The notes: a model not told the origin generated them from the sequence alone. 5,357 bases of DNA from an uncultured Eubacteriales bacterium (GCA_900549865.1 URPU01000120.1:1-5357), one strand, 5' to 3'. Counted from the stretch's first letter, positions 1 to 5,357 are shown. Made by a program: numbers and translations.

Positions 1-2
1 CC

Positions 3-941
3 CAGCCCCCTGCGCGCTATACCGAGGCCACGCTTATCCGCGCCATGGAGGAAAAGGGCATCGGCCGCCCGTCCACCTACGCGCCGACGATATCCACCAT
101 CACCTCCCACGACTATGTCATAAAGGAGGGAAAGTATCTCCGCCCGACGCCGCTTGGCGAGGTCGTCACCCAGCTTATGAAGGAGCGCTTCGCCGACATC
201 GTTGACCTCAAATTCACGAACCATATGGAGGCCGAGCTTGACGAGATAGAAAGCGGCAAGGCCCAGTGGCGCGCCGTGCTGGAGGACTTTTATAAGGGCT
301 TCAGCGCCGAGCTTGACGACGCGGAAAAGGCGCTGGACGGCGTGAAGATAAAGGTGCCGGACGTGCTCAGCGATGAGTACTGCGACGTGTGCGGGCGGCA
401 GATGGTCGTCAAGAAGGGCAAATTCGGCTACTTTCTTGCCTGCCCCGGCTTTCCGGAGTGCACCTTCACAAAGCCCATCGTGGTGGAAATGCCGGGCAAG
501 TGCCCCAAGTGCGGCGGCAGGATATTAAAGCGCACGTCGAAGAAGGGCTATGTTTTCTACGCCTGTGAGCGCGGCACGGACTGCGGCTTTATAACATGGG
601 ACGTGCCCACGAAGGACTTCTGCCCCGCCTGCGGCAAGACGATGTTCAAGCGCAGCGGCAGGGGATATGCGAAGCCCTTCTGCGAAAATGAGGAGTGCGT
701 CAACTTCGTGCCGGAGGATCAGCGCGGCTATAAGAAGAAGGCCAAGACCGCCGAGACCGCCGAAAACGGCGAGGCCGCGACGCAGGAGAAGGCCGAAAAG
801 AAGCCCGCAGCAAAGAAAGCAGCGGCAAAAAAGCCCGCCGCGAAAAAGACCGGAACAAAGACCGCGGCGAAGAAAACGGCAGCCGCGCCCAAGAAGACCG
901 CGGCAAAGAAGAAAAAAACGGAAGAGACTAAGGAAGAGTAA
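3..941 (+). CDS. topA: DNA topoisomerase I (type IA), C-terminal part, 5'-truncated by window edge
   Basis: Type IA topoisomerase that relaxes negatively supercoiled DNA through a transient 5'-phosphotyrosine link. Only the last 312 residues are present; the reading frame is open from base 3 and the true start, with the Toprim domain and active-site Tyr, lies to the left. Seen: the fragment opens with PPARYTEATLIRAMEEKGIG followed by GRPSTYAPTI (about residues 21-30), a hallmark of the TopA core. Three C4 zinc ribbons follow, with Cys at 127/130/147/153, 167/170/188/194 and 207/210/227/232, as usual for bacterial TopA, where they help bind single-stranded DNA. The last 70 residues (243-312) form a low-complexity tail, with a Lys/Ala/Pro-rich core at about 265-305 and an acidic end, resembling histone H1-like tails. 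The Met at base 45 is internal to the core and is not the start. The TAA shares one base with the trmFO ATG. Identification is very secure. Confidence 0.97.
   Translation, partial: QPPARYTEATLIRAMEEKGIGRPSTYAPTISTITSHDYVIKEGKYLRPTPLGEVVTQLMKERFADIVDLKFTNHMEAELDEIESGKAQWRAVLEDFYKGFSAELDDAEKALDGVKIKVPDVLSDEYCDVCGRQMVVKKGKFGYFLACPGFPECTFTKPIVVEMPGKCPKCGGRILKRTSKKGYVFYACERGTDCGFITWDVPTKDFCPACGKTMFKRSGRGYAKPFCENEECVNFVPEDQRGYKKKAKTAETAENGEAATQEKAEKKPAAKKAAAKKPAAKKTGTKTAAKKTAAAPKKTAAKKKKTEETKEE
381..698 (+). other. Region of topA encoding three consecutive C4 zinc ribbons
   Basis: Three successive Cys4 modules can be read directly: CX2C-X16-C-X5-C (381-461), CX2C-X17-C-X5-C (501-584) and CX2C-X16-C-X4-C (621-698). 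All twelve cysteines are intact, so each module should bind zinc. In the TopA family such ribbons bind single-stranded DNA and, in some species, contact RNA polymerase. The third module is one residue shorter in its last interval. Confidence 0.9.
795..917 (+). repeat. Lys/Ala/Pro-rich low-complexity repeat encoding the TopA basic tail
   Basis: A degenerate in-frame repeat of units such as KKPAAKKAAAKKPAAKKTGT and KKTAA is encoded here by aag/aaa and gcn/ccg codons. The motif is AAKK-like, as in histone H1 and in the basic tails of some bacterial DNA-binding proteins. It should be disordered and positively charged, and probably adds nonspecific DNA affinity to TopA. Synonymous codons vary between units, so the repeat looks old or selected at protein level rather than a recent DNA duplication. 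Confidence 0.85.
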
Positions 942-2254
942 TGGAGAAAGTAACCGTCCTCGGCGCCGGCCTGGCCGGAAGCGAATGCGCGTGGCAGCTT
1001 GCAAAGCGCGCAATACCCGTGCGCCTTGTGGAAATGAAGCCGCAGAAGATGACCCCGGCGCATTCATCCCCTTATTTTGCGGAGCTTGTCTGCTCCAACT
1101 CCCTGCGCAGCGACGAGCTGACGAACGCAGTGGGGCTTTTGAAGGCGGAAATGCGCAAAATGGGCTCGCTCATCATGGAAAGCGCGGATGTGAACCGCGT
1201 CGCCGCGGGCGGCGCGCTGGCCGTGGACAGGGTCGGCTTTTCCCGCTATATAAGCGAGAAGCTTGAAGCGAATAAGAATATAGAGATAGTCCGCGCCGAA
1301 GCAGCGGATATCCCCGCGGGCGAGGTCGTCATTGCGACGGGGCCGCTTTCAAGCGACGCCATCGCCGAAAAGATAGCCGCGCTCTGCCCCGAGAGCGACC
1401 TGCACTTTTATGACGCCGTCGCCCCCATAGTCACGCTGGAAAGCGTGGACATGTCCAGCGCCTTTTTCGCCTCGCGCTATGATAAGGGCACGGCGGACTA
1501 CGTCAACTGCCCGATGGATAAGGATGAATATCTCGCCTTCGTCGCCGAGCTTGTGAAAGCGAAGGAGGCGGAGGTGCACGGCTTTGACGACGGCGGCGTT
1601 TTCGAGGGCTGTATGCCTGTTGAGGTGATGGCGCGCCGCGGCGTGGATACGCTGCGCTACGGGCCGCTCAAGCCCGTGGGGCTGACTGACCCGCGCACAG
1701 GCCGGGAGAACTATGCCGTTGTGCAGCTCCGGCGTGACAACGCCGAGGGCACCATATACAACATGGTCGGCTTCCAGACGCACCTGACGTGGGGGGAGCA
1801 GCGCCGCGTGTTTTCCATGATCCCGGCGCTCAAGAATGCGGAGTTCGTCCGCTACGGCGTGATGCACCGCAATACATACCTCAACAGCCCACAGCTTCTC
1901 GACAGGTATTACCGCCTCCGTTCAGACCCGCGCATAAGCTTCGCCGGGCAGATGACCGGCGTGGAGGGCTATGTCGAGTCCGCGGCCTCCGGCATGGCTG
2001 TCGGCATAGAGACGGCGGCGCGCGTGCTGGGGCTTCCGCCGGTGGACTTCCCGCAGGAGACGGCCATCGGCGCGCTTGCACTGTATATTTCCGGCGGCAG
2101 CGTCGGCGACTTCCAGCCGATGAACGTCAACTTCGGCATAATCTCGCCGCTGGGCTACAGAGTGAAGGGCAAGAGAAACAAGAATGCGGAGATATCAAAG
2201 CGTTCGCTTGAAATAATAGATAAGCTCATGACAGGGGAGGTATTCACGCTGTGA
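941..2254 (+). CDS. trmFO: Methylenetetrahydrofolate--tRNA-(uracil-54-C5)-methyltransferase, FAD-dependent
   Basis: Cytoplasmic enzyme that makes 5-methyluridine at position 54 in the tRNA T-loop, taking the methyl carbon from 5,10-methylenetetrahydrofolate and reducing it with FADH2/NAD(P)H; it replaces SAM-dependent TrmA in most Bacillota. The 437-residue length is normal. Seen: an N-terminal dinucleotide-binding motif GAGLAGSE (8-15), the family block HSSPYFAELVCSNSLRSDEL (41-60) with Cys51, and FEGCMPVEVMARRG (221-234) with Cys224. These cysteines match the two functional ones of the Bacillus subtilis enzyme (Cys53 and Cys226) with a constant offset of two. The C-terminal FQPMNVNFGIISPLGYR block is also typical. 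The ATG overlaps the topA stop by one base and is preceded by AAGGA (930-934) six bases upstream, which supports this start and coupling to topA. A 23S rRNA-specific paralogue (RlmFO, in mollicutes) is an unlikely alternative. Confidence 0.97.
   Translation: MEKVTVLGAGLAGSECAWQLAKRAIPVRLVEMKPQKMTPAHSSPYFAELVCSNSLRSDELTNAVGLLKAEMRKMGSLIMESADVNRVAAGGALAVDRVGFSRYISEKLEANKNIEIVRAEAADIPAGEVVIATGPLSSDAIAEKIAALCPESDLHFYDAVAPIVTLESVDMSSAFFASRYDKGTADYVNCPMDKDEYLAFVAELVKAKEAEVHGFDDGGVFEGCMPVEVMARRGVDTLRYGPLKPVGLTDPRTGRENYAVVQLRRDNAEGTIYNMVGFQTHLTWGEQRRVFSMIPALKNAEFVRYGVMHRNTYLNSPQLLDRYYRLRSDPRISFAGQMTGVEGYVESAASGMAVGIETAARVLGLPPVDFPQETAIGALALYISGGSVGDFQPMNVNFGIISPLGYRVKGKRNKNAEISKRSLEIIDKLMTGEVFTL
2234..2240 (+). 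promoter_or_regulatory. Strong Shine-Dalgarno site for plsX (decides the GTG start)
   Basis: GGGGAGG lies inside the last codons of trmFO, ten bases before the GTG at 2251. It supports the GTG as the plsX start and allows reinitiation by ribosomes finishing trmFO at the overlapping GTGA. Confidence 0.75.
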
Positions 2255-3267
2255 GGATAATAATAGACGCAATGGGCGGCGACAACGCCCCCGGCGAGAT
2301 CGTAAAGGGCGCAGTTCGCGCGAAGCGCGAGCTTGGCGTGGATGTGATGCTTGTCGGCGTCGAGGATAAGGTCAAGGCCTGCCTTGAGGCCGAGGGGTGC
2401 ACGGATATAGACGTCGTCAACGCGACGGAGGTCGTCACCATGGAGGACGACCCCAGCACGGCTACGCGCCGCAAGAAGGACTCTTCAATGGCGGTGGCGC
2501 TGAATCTCCTCAAGGATGGCGCGGGCGACGCGGTCGTCTCCGCCGGAAGCACTGGCGCGCTGCTCACCGGGGCCACGCTCACGGTCAAGCGCATCCGCGG
2601 CATCCGCCGCGCGGCCCTCGCGCCGGTCCTCCCGGCGGGCGAGCATGGCGTCATGCTCATCGACTGCGGGGCGAATGTGGAGTGCACGGCGGAATACCTG
2701 CTGCAATTCGCGTTCATGGGCAGCTTCTACGCGAAAAAGCTCATGGGCTGTGAGGCCCCGCGCGTGGGCCTGCTCAACGTCGGCACGGAGGACACCAAGG
2801 GCGGCGAGCTTCAGCATCAGGCTTTTGCTCTGCTCAAAAAGGCCGGCGAGGAAGGGCGCATAAACTTCATCGGCAATGTTGAGGGCACGGACGTTTTCGC
2901 CGGAAAGGCGGAGGTCGTCGTGACTGACGGCTTCACGGGCAACGTGCTGCTCAAGACCACCGAGGGCGTCATCAAGTTCATGATGGGCGCATTGAAGGGC
3001 GTGTTTTATAAGAACACGGTCAATAAGCTTGCCGCCGCGGTGCTGAAATCCGACCTCAAGGAAATGAAGAAGTCCATGGACGTCAACGAGGTCGGCGGCA
3101 CGGCGCTCATCGGCATTTCAAAGCCCGTCATAAAGGCGCACGGCTCGTCCAACGCGGCCAGCCTCTTCGCGGCCGTCCGTCAGGCGGTGGCATTCGTTGA
3201 CTCCGGCCTTATCGGCGACATCAACGACAATATCGAATATATGAAGATCAAAGGCGAACAGGCATAA
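2251..3267 (+). CDS. plsX: Phosphate acyltransferase PlsX (acyl-ACP:phosphate transacylase)
   Basis: Converts acyl-ACP and inorganic phosphate to acyl-phosphate, the donor that PlsY uses to acylate glycerol-3-phosphate in the first step of phospholipid synthesis; it is a peripheral membrane-associated protein. The 338-residue length is typical. Seen: N-terminal DAMGGDNAP (6-14), NATEVVTMEDDP (57-68), RKKDSSM (74-80), the loop SAGSTGALL (97-105), DCGANVE (138-144), LLNVGTEDTKG (174-184), DGFTGNVLLKTTEG and a C-terminal GTALIGISKPVIKAHG block, all hallmarks of the family. The start is GTG, overlapping the trmFO TGA by four bases (GTGA), with a good Shine-Dalgarno ten bases upstream; no ATG nearby would keep the conserved first residues MRIIIDAMGG. 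The first codons are AT-rich (three successive ATA), which should keep the start region unstructured. No acpP follows: the TAA shares a base with the rnc ATG. Confidence 0.97.
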   Translation: MRIIIDAMGGDNAPGEIVKGAVRAKRELGVDVMLVGVEDKVKACLEAEGCTDIDVVNATEVVTMEDDPSTATRRKKDSSMAVALNLLKDGAGDAVVSAGSTGALLTGATLTVKRIRGIRRAALAPVLPAGEHGVMLIDCGANVECTAEYLLQFAFMGSFYAKKLMGCEAPRVGLLNVGTEDTKGGELQHQAFALLKKAGEEGRINFIGNVEGTDVFAGKAEVVVTDGFTGNVLLKTTEGVIKFMMGALKGVFYKNTVNKLAAAVLKSDLKEMKKSMDVNEVGGTALIGISKPVIKAHGSSNAASLFAAVRQAVAFVDSGLIGDINDNIEYMKIKGEQA

Positions 3268-3944
3268 TGGAACAGCTTGAAAAACGGATAGGCTATACCT
3301 TCAAAGATAAAAATCTTCTCCTCACGGCGCTGACGCACAGCTCCTACGCGAACGAGCGCCACGGCGGCGCGGAGAGCTATGAGCGCCTTGAGTTCCTCGG
3401 TGACTCCATCCTCGGCCTCGTCGCGGCGGACTTCCTCTACCGGCACGAGCCGAAGCTGCCCGAGGGGAAAATGACGCGCCTGCGCGCGGAGCTCGTCTGT
3501 GAGACCAGTCTGCACGGCGTCGCGCTGCAGCTCGGGCTGGGGCAGTATATGCGCCTTGGCCGCGGGGAGGAGCACACCGGCGGCCGCGCGCGCCCGTCCA
3601 TACTTGCCGACATGGTGGAATCCATCATCGCCGCGATGTACCTCGACTCCGGCGCGATGGACGAGTCGCGCCGCTTCATCATGGACAAGATACTCAGCAA
3701 CGCCGAGTTCGGCGCGCAGCACCGCTCCGCTGATTATAAGACGCAGCTTCAGGAGCTTGTGCAGAAGAAGAGCGGCCAGCATATAAGCTATGAGCTTTCG
3801 GATGAGCGCGGGCCCGACCATAACAAGGTCTTTACCTTCCGCGTGTATATAAACGGCGTCGCCGCCGGAGAGGGCAGCGGCAGAACGAAGAAAGAGGCCG
3901 AGCAGATGGCCGCGCGCGGCGCGCTGGAGGCGCTTGGCGAATGA
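3267..3944 (+). CDS. rnc: Ribonuclease III
   Basis: Mg2+-dependent endonuclease specific for double-stranded RNA; it processes the 30S pre-rRNA and some mRNAs, and degrades sense/antisense duplexes. The 225-residue length is normal. Seen: the RNase III signature YERLEFLGDSIL (38-49) with Glu42 and Asp46, and the second catalytic pair Asp115 and Glu118 in LADMVESIIAAMYLD; together these give the four acidic residues of the active site. A double-stranded RNA-binding domain follows (about 156-224), with DYKTQLQELVQ, GPDHNKVF and the KKEAEQMAARGAL helix that contacts the RNA backbone. The ATG overlaps the plsX stop by one base; the upstream AAAGGCG is only a weak Shine-Dalgarno, so translation may depend on coupling to plsX. 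The product appears complete and active. Confidence 0.97.
   Translation: MEQLEKRIGYTFKDKNLLLTALTHSSYANERHGGAESYERLEFLGDSILGLVAADFLYRHEPKLPEGKMTRLRAELVCETSLHGVALQLGLGQYMRLGRGEEHTGGRARPSILADMVESIIAAMYLDSGAMDESRRFIMDKILSNAEFGAQHRSADYKTQLQELVQKKSGQHISYELSDERGPDHNKVFTFRVYINGVAAGEGSGRTKKEAEQMAARGALEALGE
3926..3930 (+). promoter_or_regulatory. Shine-Dalgarno site for the radical SAM gene
   Basis: GGAGG within the last codons of rnc lies ten bases before the ATG at 3941. It supports that start, which overlaps the rnc stop as ATGA, and fits coupled translation. Confidence 0.65.
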
Positions 3945-4969
3945 GCGCGCGTGAAAGTATAATCCCCGTGTTCGTGCCGCATCTGGGCTGCCCGAACGAC
4001 TGTGTGTTCTGCAATCAGCGCAGAATATCCGGCAGCACCGTTCCCGCCGCGGCGCGGGATGTTGACAAAGCGATAGAGGACGCAGCCGCCTTGCCCCGCA
4101 CGGGGGCAAAGCGGCAATTGGCGTTTTACGGGGGCAGCTTCACCGCCATCCCCATACATGAGCAGACGGCGCTTCTCGCCGCGGCAAAGGCGCATCTCGA
4201 CCGCGGCGATATCGACTCCATCCGCCTTTCCACGCGGCCTGACGCCATAGACGGTGCTGTGCTGAAGCGCCTTGCCGAATACGGCGTTGAGACGGTGGAG
4301 CTCGGTGCGCAGTCCATGTGCGAGGAGGTGCTGCGCCTTGCCGGGCGCGGGCACACCGCGCAGGATGTGGAAAATGCCTCCCGCATGATAAAGGCTGCGG
4401 GCTTCCGCCTGATATTGCAGATGATGACCGGGCTTCCCGGCGACAGCATCGAGCGCAGCGTGGACACGGCGCGGCGCATCATCGCCCTTGAGCCGGACGG
4501 CGTGCGCATCTACCCCACTGTCATCGTGCGCGACACGGCGCTTTACGATCTGTGGCAGGCGGGGCGGTATAAGGAGCATACGGTTGAGGACGCCGTGGAG
4601 TACTGCGCGCGCCTCGTGCCGCTTTTTGAGGCCGCTGGCATCCCGGTGATCCGCCTGGGCCTGAACCCGACGGAGGAGCTTTCCTCCGGCGCGGCGGCGG
4701 GCGGGGCTTACCACCCGGCGCTGGGCGAGCTTGTGAAAAGCCGCATCATGCTGCAAAAGGCGCAGGCGCTGCTTGCCGGGGTCGAGCCGGGCAGCACGGT
4801 CGTCCTCGGCACCGCCGCGCCGAAGCTCAGTCAGATGATAGGCCAGCACAGGGGTAATATCGCCGCCCTCTGCGCCCAGTTCGGCCTTGCGGGGCTGAAG
4901 GTGAGGCCGCTTCCGCCGGAAAACGGCGAAATCGCCGTACTTTCCGTTGAAAAGCCGGAAAGAATATAG
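3941..4969 (+). CDS. Elp3-like radical SAM protein without acetyltransferase domain, function unknown
   Basis: A radical SAM enzyme: CPNDCVFC supplies the CX3CX2C cluster ligands (Cys17, Cys21, Cys24) for a [4Fe-4S] centre that cleaves S-adenosylmethionine. Further core motifs are FYGGSFT (62-68, the GGE-like SAM-binding strand), RLSTRPDAID (95-104), ELGAQSM (120-126), QMMTGLPGD (160-168) and RIYPTVIVRDTALYDLWQAG onward (189-211). The last block and the overall order resemble the radical SAM half of Elp3, the tRNA-wobble-uridine carboxymethylation enzyme, but the protein stops at 342 residues with no visible GNAT acetyltransferase domain. It also has the short CX3CX2C spacing, not the longer first interval of true Elp3. 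The C-terminal 85 or so residues look like a small radical SAM accessory domain. Its start overlaps the rnc stop by four bases. Genes of this type recur between rnc and smc in Clostridia, from memory. An RNA-modification role is a guess from homology and neighbours; the substrate is unknown. Confidence 0.88.
   Translation: MSARESIIPVFVPHLGCPNDCVFCNQRRISGSTVPAAARDVDKAIEDAAALPRTGAKRQLAFYGGSFTAIPIHEQTALLAAAKAHLDRGDIDSIRLSTRPDAIDGAVLKRLAEYGVETVELGAQSMCEEVLRLAGRGHTAQDVENASRMIKAAGFRLILQMMTGLPGDSIERSVDTARRIIALEPDGVRIYPTVIVRDTALYDLWQAGRYKEHTVEDAVEYCARLVPLFEAAGIPVIRLGLNPTEELSSGAAAGGAYHPALGELVKSRIMLQKAQALLAGVEPGSTVVLGTAAPKLSQMIGQHRGNIAALCAQFGLAGLKVRPLPPENGEIAVLSVEKPERI
4085..4115 (+). repeat. 31-nt imperfect palindrome (strong hairpin) inside the radical SAM gene
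   Basis: GCCGC (4085-4089) pairs with GCGGC (4111-4115) and TTGCCCC (4091-4097) with GGGGCAA (4103-4109). There is one C/A mismatch between the two stems and a five-base loop, GCACG. This gives 12 pairs out of 13 positions in coding sequence for about residues 49-58, a stretch between the cluster motif and FYGGSFT. No T-tract follows, so it is not a terminator. It could affect mRNA stability or ribosome progress, or be chance in GC-rich DNA. Confidence 0.6.
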
Positions 4970-4975
4970 TATAAT
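4947..4975 (+). promoter_or_regulatory. Sigma-A type promoter for smc
   Basis: TTGAAA (4947-4952) is followed, after exactly 17 bases, by TATAAT (4970-4975): a -35 one base off consensus, optimal spacing and a perfect -10. The element starts within the last codons of the radical SAM gene and ends just past its TAG, in an AT-rich island that contrasts with the GC-rich surroundings. Transcription would start near 4981-4984, giving a leader of about 27-30 nt before the smc TTG. Seen directly; activity is inferred. Confidence 0.8.
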
Positions 4976-5010
4976 ATCTCGTTAGTTTTTTTGTGATCGA
5001 GGTTAAGCAT
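4970..5010 (+). other. Intergenic region upstream of smc
   Basis: This 41-nt spacer is the only gap between genes in the window. It holds the -10 box (4970-4975), the likely start site (4981-4984), a run of seven T (4986-4992) and the smc ribosome-binding site (4999-5003). It has no GC-rich stem before the T-run, so it does not look like an intrinsic terminator, and no small ORF is apparent. Confidence 0.8.
4999..5003 (+). promoter_or_regulatory. Shine-Dalgarno site for smc (decides the TTG start)
   Basis: GAGGT lies seven bases before the TTG at 5011. An in-frame GTG at 4993 would place this site inside the gene and has only T-rich sequence upstream, so the TTG is preferred. Confidence 0.75.
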
Positions 5011-5357
5011 TTGTATTTAAAAGCATTGGAGATACAGGGTTTCAAATCCTTCGCGGATAAGACCCGGCTCACATTTGAAAAGGACATAACGGCCATTGTC
5101 GGGCCGAACGGCTCCGGCAAGTCGAATATATCCGACGCCATACTCTGGGTCATGGGCGAACAGCGCACGAAGGCCCTGCGCGGCAGCAAGATGGAGGACG
5201 TTATATTCGGCGGCACGGAGAAGCGCGGTGCGCTTGGCTTCGCGCAGGTCAGCCTTATAATCGACAACTCCGCCCATATCTTCGACAGCGACAGCAGTGA
5301 GATCATGCTCACGCGCCGCTATTACCGCAGCGGAGAGAGCGAGTATTACATCAACCG
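5011..5357 (+). CDS. smc: Chromosome segregation/condensation ATPase SMC, N-terminal part, 3'-truncated by window edge
   Basis: SMC forms the ring-shaped ATPase of the bacterial condensin complex with ScpA and ScpB, compacting and segregating the chromosome. Only the first 115 codons lie in the window. Seen: YLKALEIQGFKSFADKTRL at the N terminus, the Walker A motif GPNGSGKS (31-38) with Lys37, the EQ of the Q-loop region (50-51), LRGSKMEDVIFGG (56-68) with Arg57 and the TRRYYRSGESEYYIN block (about 101-115). With a TTG start at 5011, Lys37 and Arg57 take the same numbers as the Walker A lysine and arginine finger of Bacillus subtilis SMC, strong evidence for this rare start codon over the in-frame GTG six codons upstream. 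Bases after the T-run supply a GAGGT ribosome-binding site. A separate promoter precedes the gene. The coiled coil, hinge and C-terminal head lie beyond the right edge; an RecN or RecF assignment does not fit the N-terminal signature. Confidence 0.96.
   Translation, partial: MYLKALEIQGFKSFADKTRLTFEKDITAIVGPNGSGKSNISDAILWVMGEQRTKALRGSKMEDVIFGGTEKRGALGFAQVSLIIDNSAHIFDSDSSEIMLTRRYYRSGESEYYIN

Noticed and set aside
45..47. ATG at 45 as a gene start
   Set aside because: The frame stays open to base 3 and the upstream codons encode PPARYTEATLIRA, part of the conserved TopA core, so this Met is internal.
525..1067. Minus-strand open frames opposite the topA tail with Leu/Phe/Cys-rich, membrane-like translations
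   Set aside because: The hydrophobic look is the reverse complement of the Lys/Ala codon repeat (AAG/AAA read as CTT/TTT), so it is a composition artefact.
667..1266. Plus-strand Arg/Pro-rich frame overlapping the topA end and the trmFO start
   Set aside because: It is a frame-shifted reading of the Lys/Ala repeat and of trmFO, with no motif and a composition unlike real proteins.
3180..4849. Long open frames on the minus strand (about 309 and 353 codons) opposite rnc and the radical SAM gene
   Set aside because: They mirror GC-rich coding sequence on the + strand, have Arg/Ala/His-rich low-information translations without recognisable motifs, overlap one another and lie opposite secure conserved genes.
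4923..4992. Possible Rho-independent terminator between the radical SAM gene and smc
   Set aside because: The T-run at 4986-4992 has no GC-rich stem immediately upstream; the nearest GC hairpin (4923-4938) is almost 50 bases away and the promoter lies between them.
1..5357. Search for CRISPR arrays, tRNA/rRNA genes, insertion sequence ends, toxin-antitoxin pairs or defence genes
   Set aside because: No spaced direct repeats, cloverleaf-like sequence, transposase frame or target duplications were seen; nearly every base belongs to six recognisable housekeeping-type genes.

Overview
The window reads as one strand of a GC-rich, tightly packed bacterial chromosome with six protein genes, all on the + strand. 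Gene content and order point to the Bacillota, class Clostridia, most likely a GC-rich gut-type lineage such as Oscillospirales. Folate/FAD-dependent TrmFO, the link from plsX to rnc, and an Elp3-like radical SAM gene between rnc and smc are all typical of that group. The assignment is inference from gene order and protein character; no database search was possible.

Layout: the 3' part of topA (DNA topoisomerase I: end of the core, three C4 zinc ribbons and a Lys/Ala-rich basic tail) runs in from the left edge. trmFO (tRNA m5U54 methyltransferase), plsX (phosphate acyltransferase, GTG start), rnc (ribonuclease III) and a 342-residue radical SAM protein related to the Elp3 N-terminal half follow. 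These five genes overlap by 1, 4, 1 and 4 nt in order, so they look like one translationally coupled transcription unit. After a 41-nt gap the chromosome-condensation gene smc begins at a TTG codon and leaves the window after 115 codons.

The only clear break in the run is just before smc. A near-consensus sigma-A promoter (TTGAAA, 17-nt spacer, TATAAT) spans the end of the radical SAM gene. smc therefore probably has its own transcription start, giving a short leader that contains a run of seven T and a GAGGT ribosome-binding site. There is no convincing Rho-independent terminator upstream, so readthrough from the operon probably adds to smc expression.

Functionally the window is a housekeeping cluster: DNA topology and chromosome organisation (topA, smc), RNA modification and processing (trmFO, rnc, possibly the radical SAM protein) and phospholipid initiation (plsX). 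I found no mobile element, CRISPR array, tRNA or rRNA, and no evidence of an undescribed system. The points most worth a second look are the uncharacterised Elp3-like radical SAM protein without an acetyltransferase domain, a strong 31-nt hairpin inside its gene, the smc promoter arrangement, and the absence of acpP between plsX and rnc. No stretch longer than 300 bases lacks a gene.
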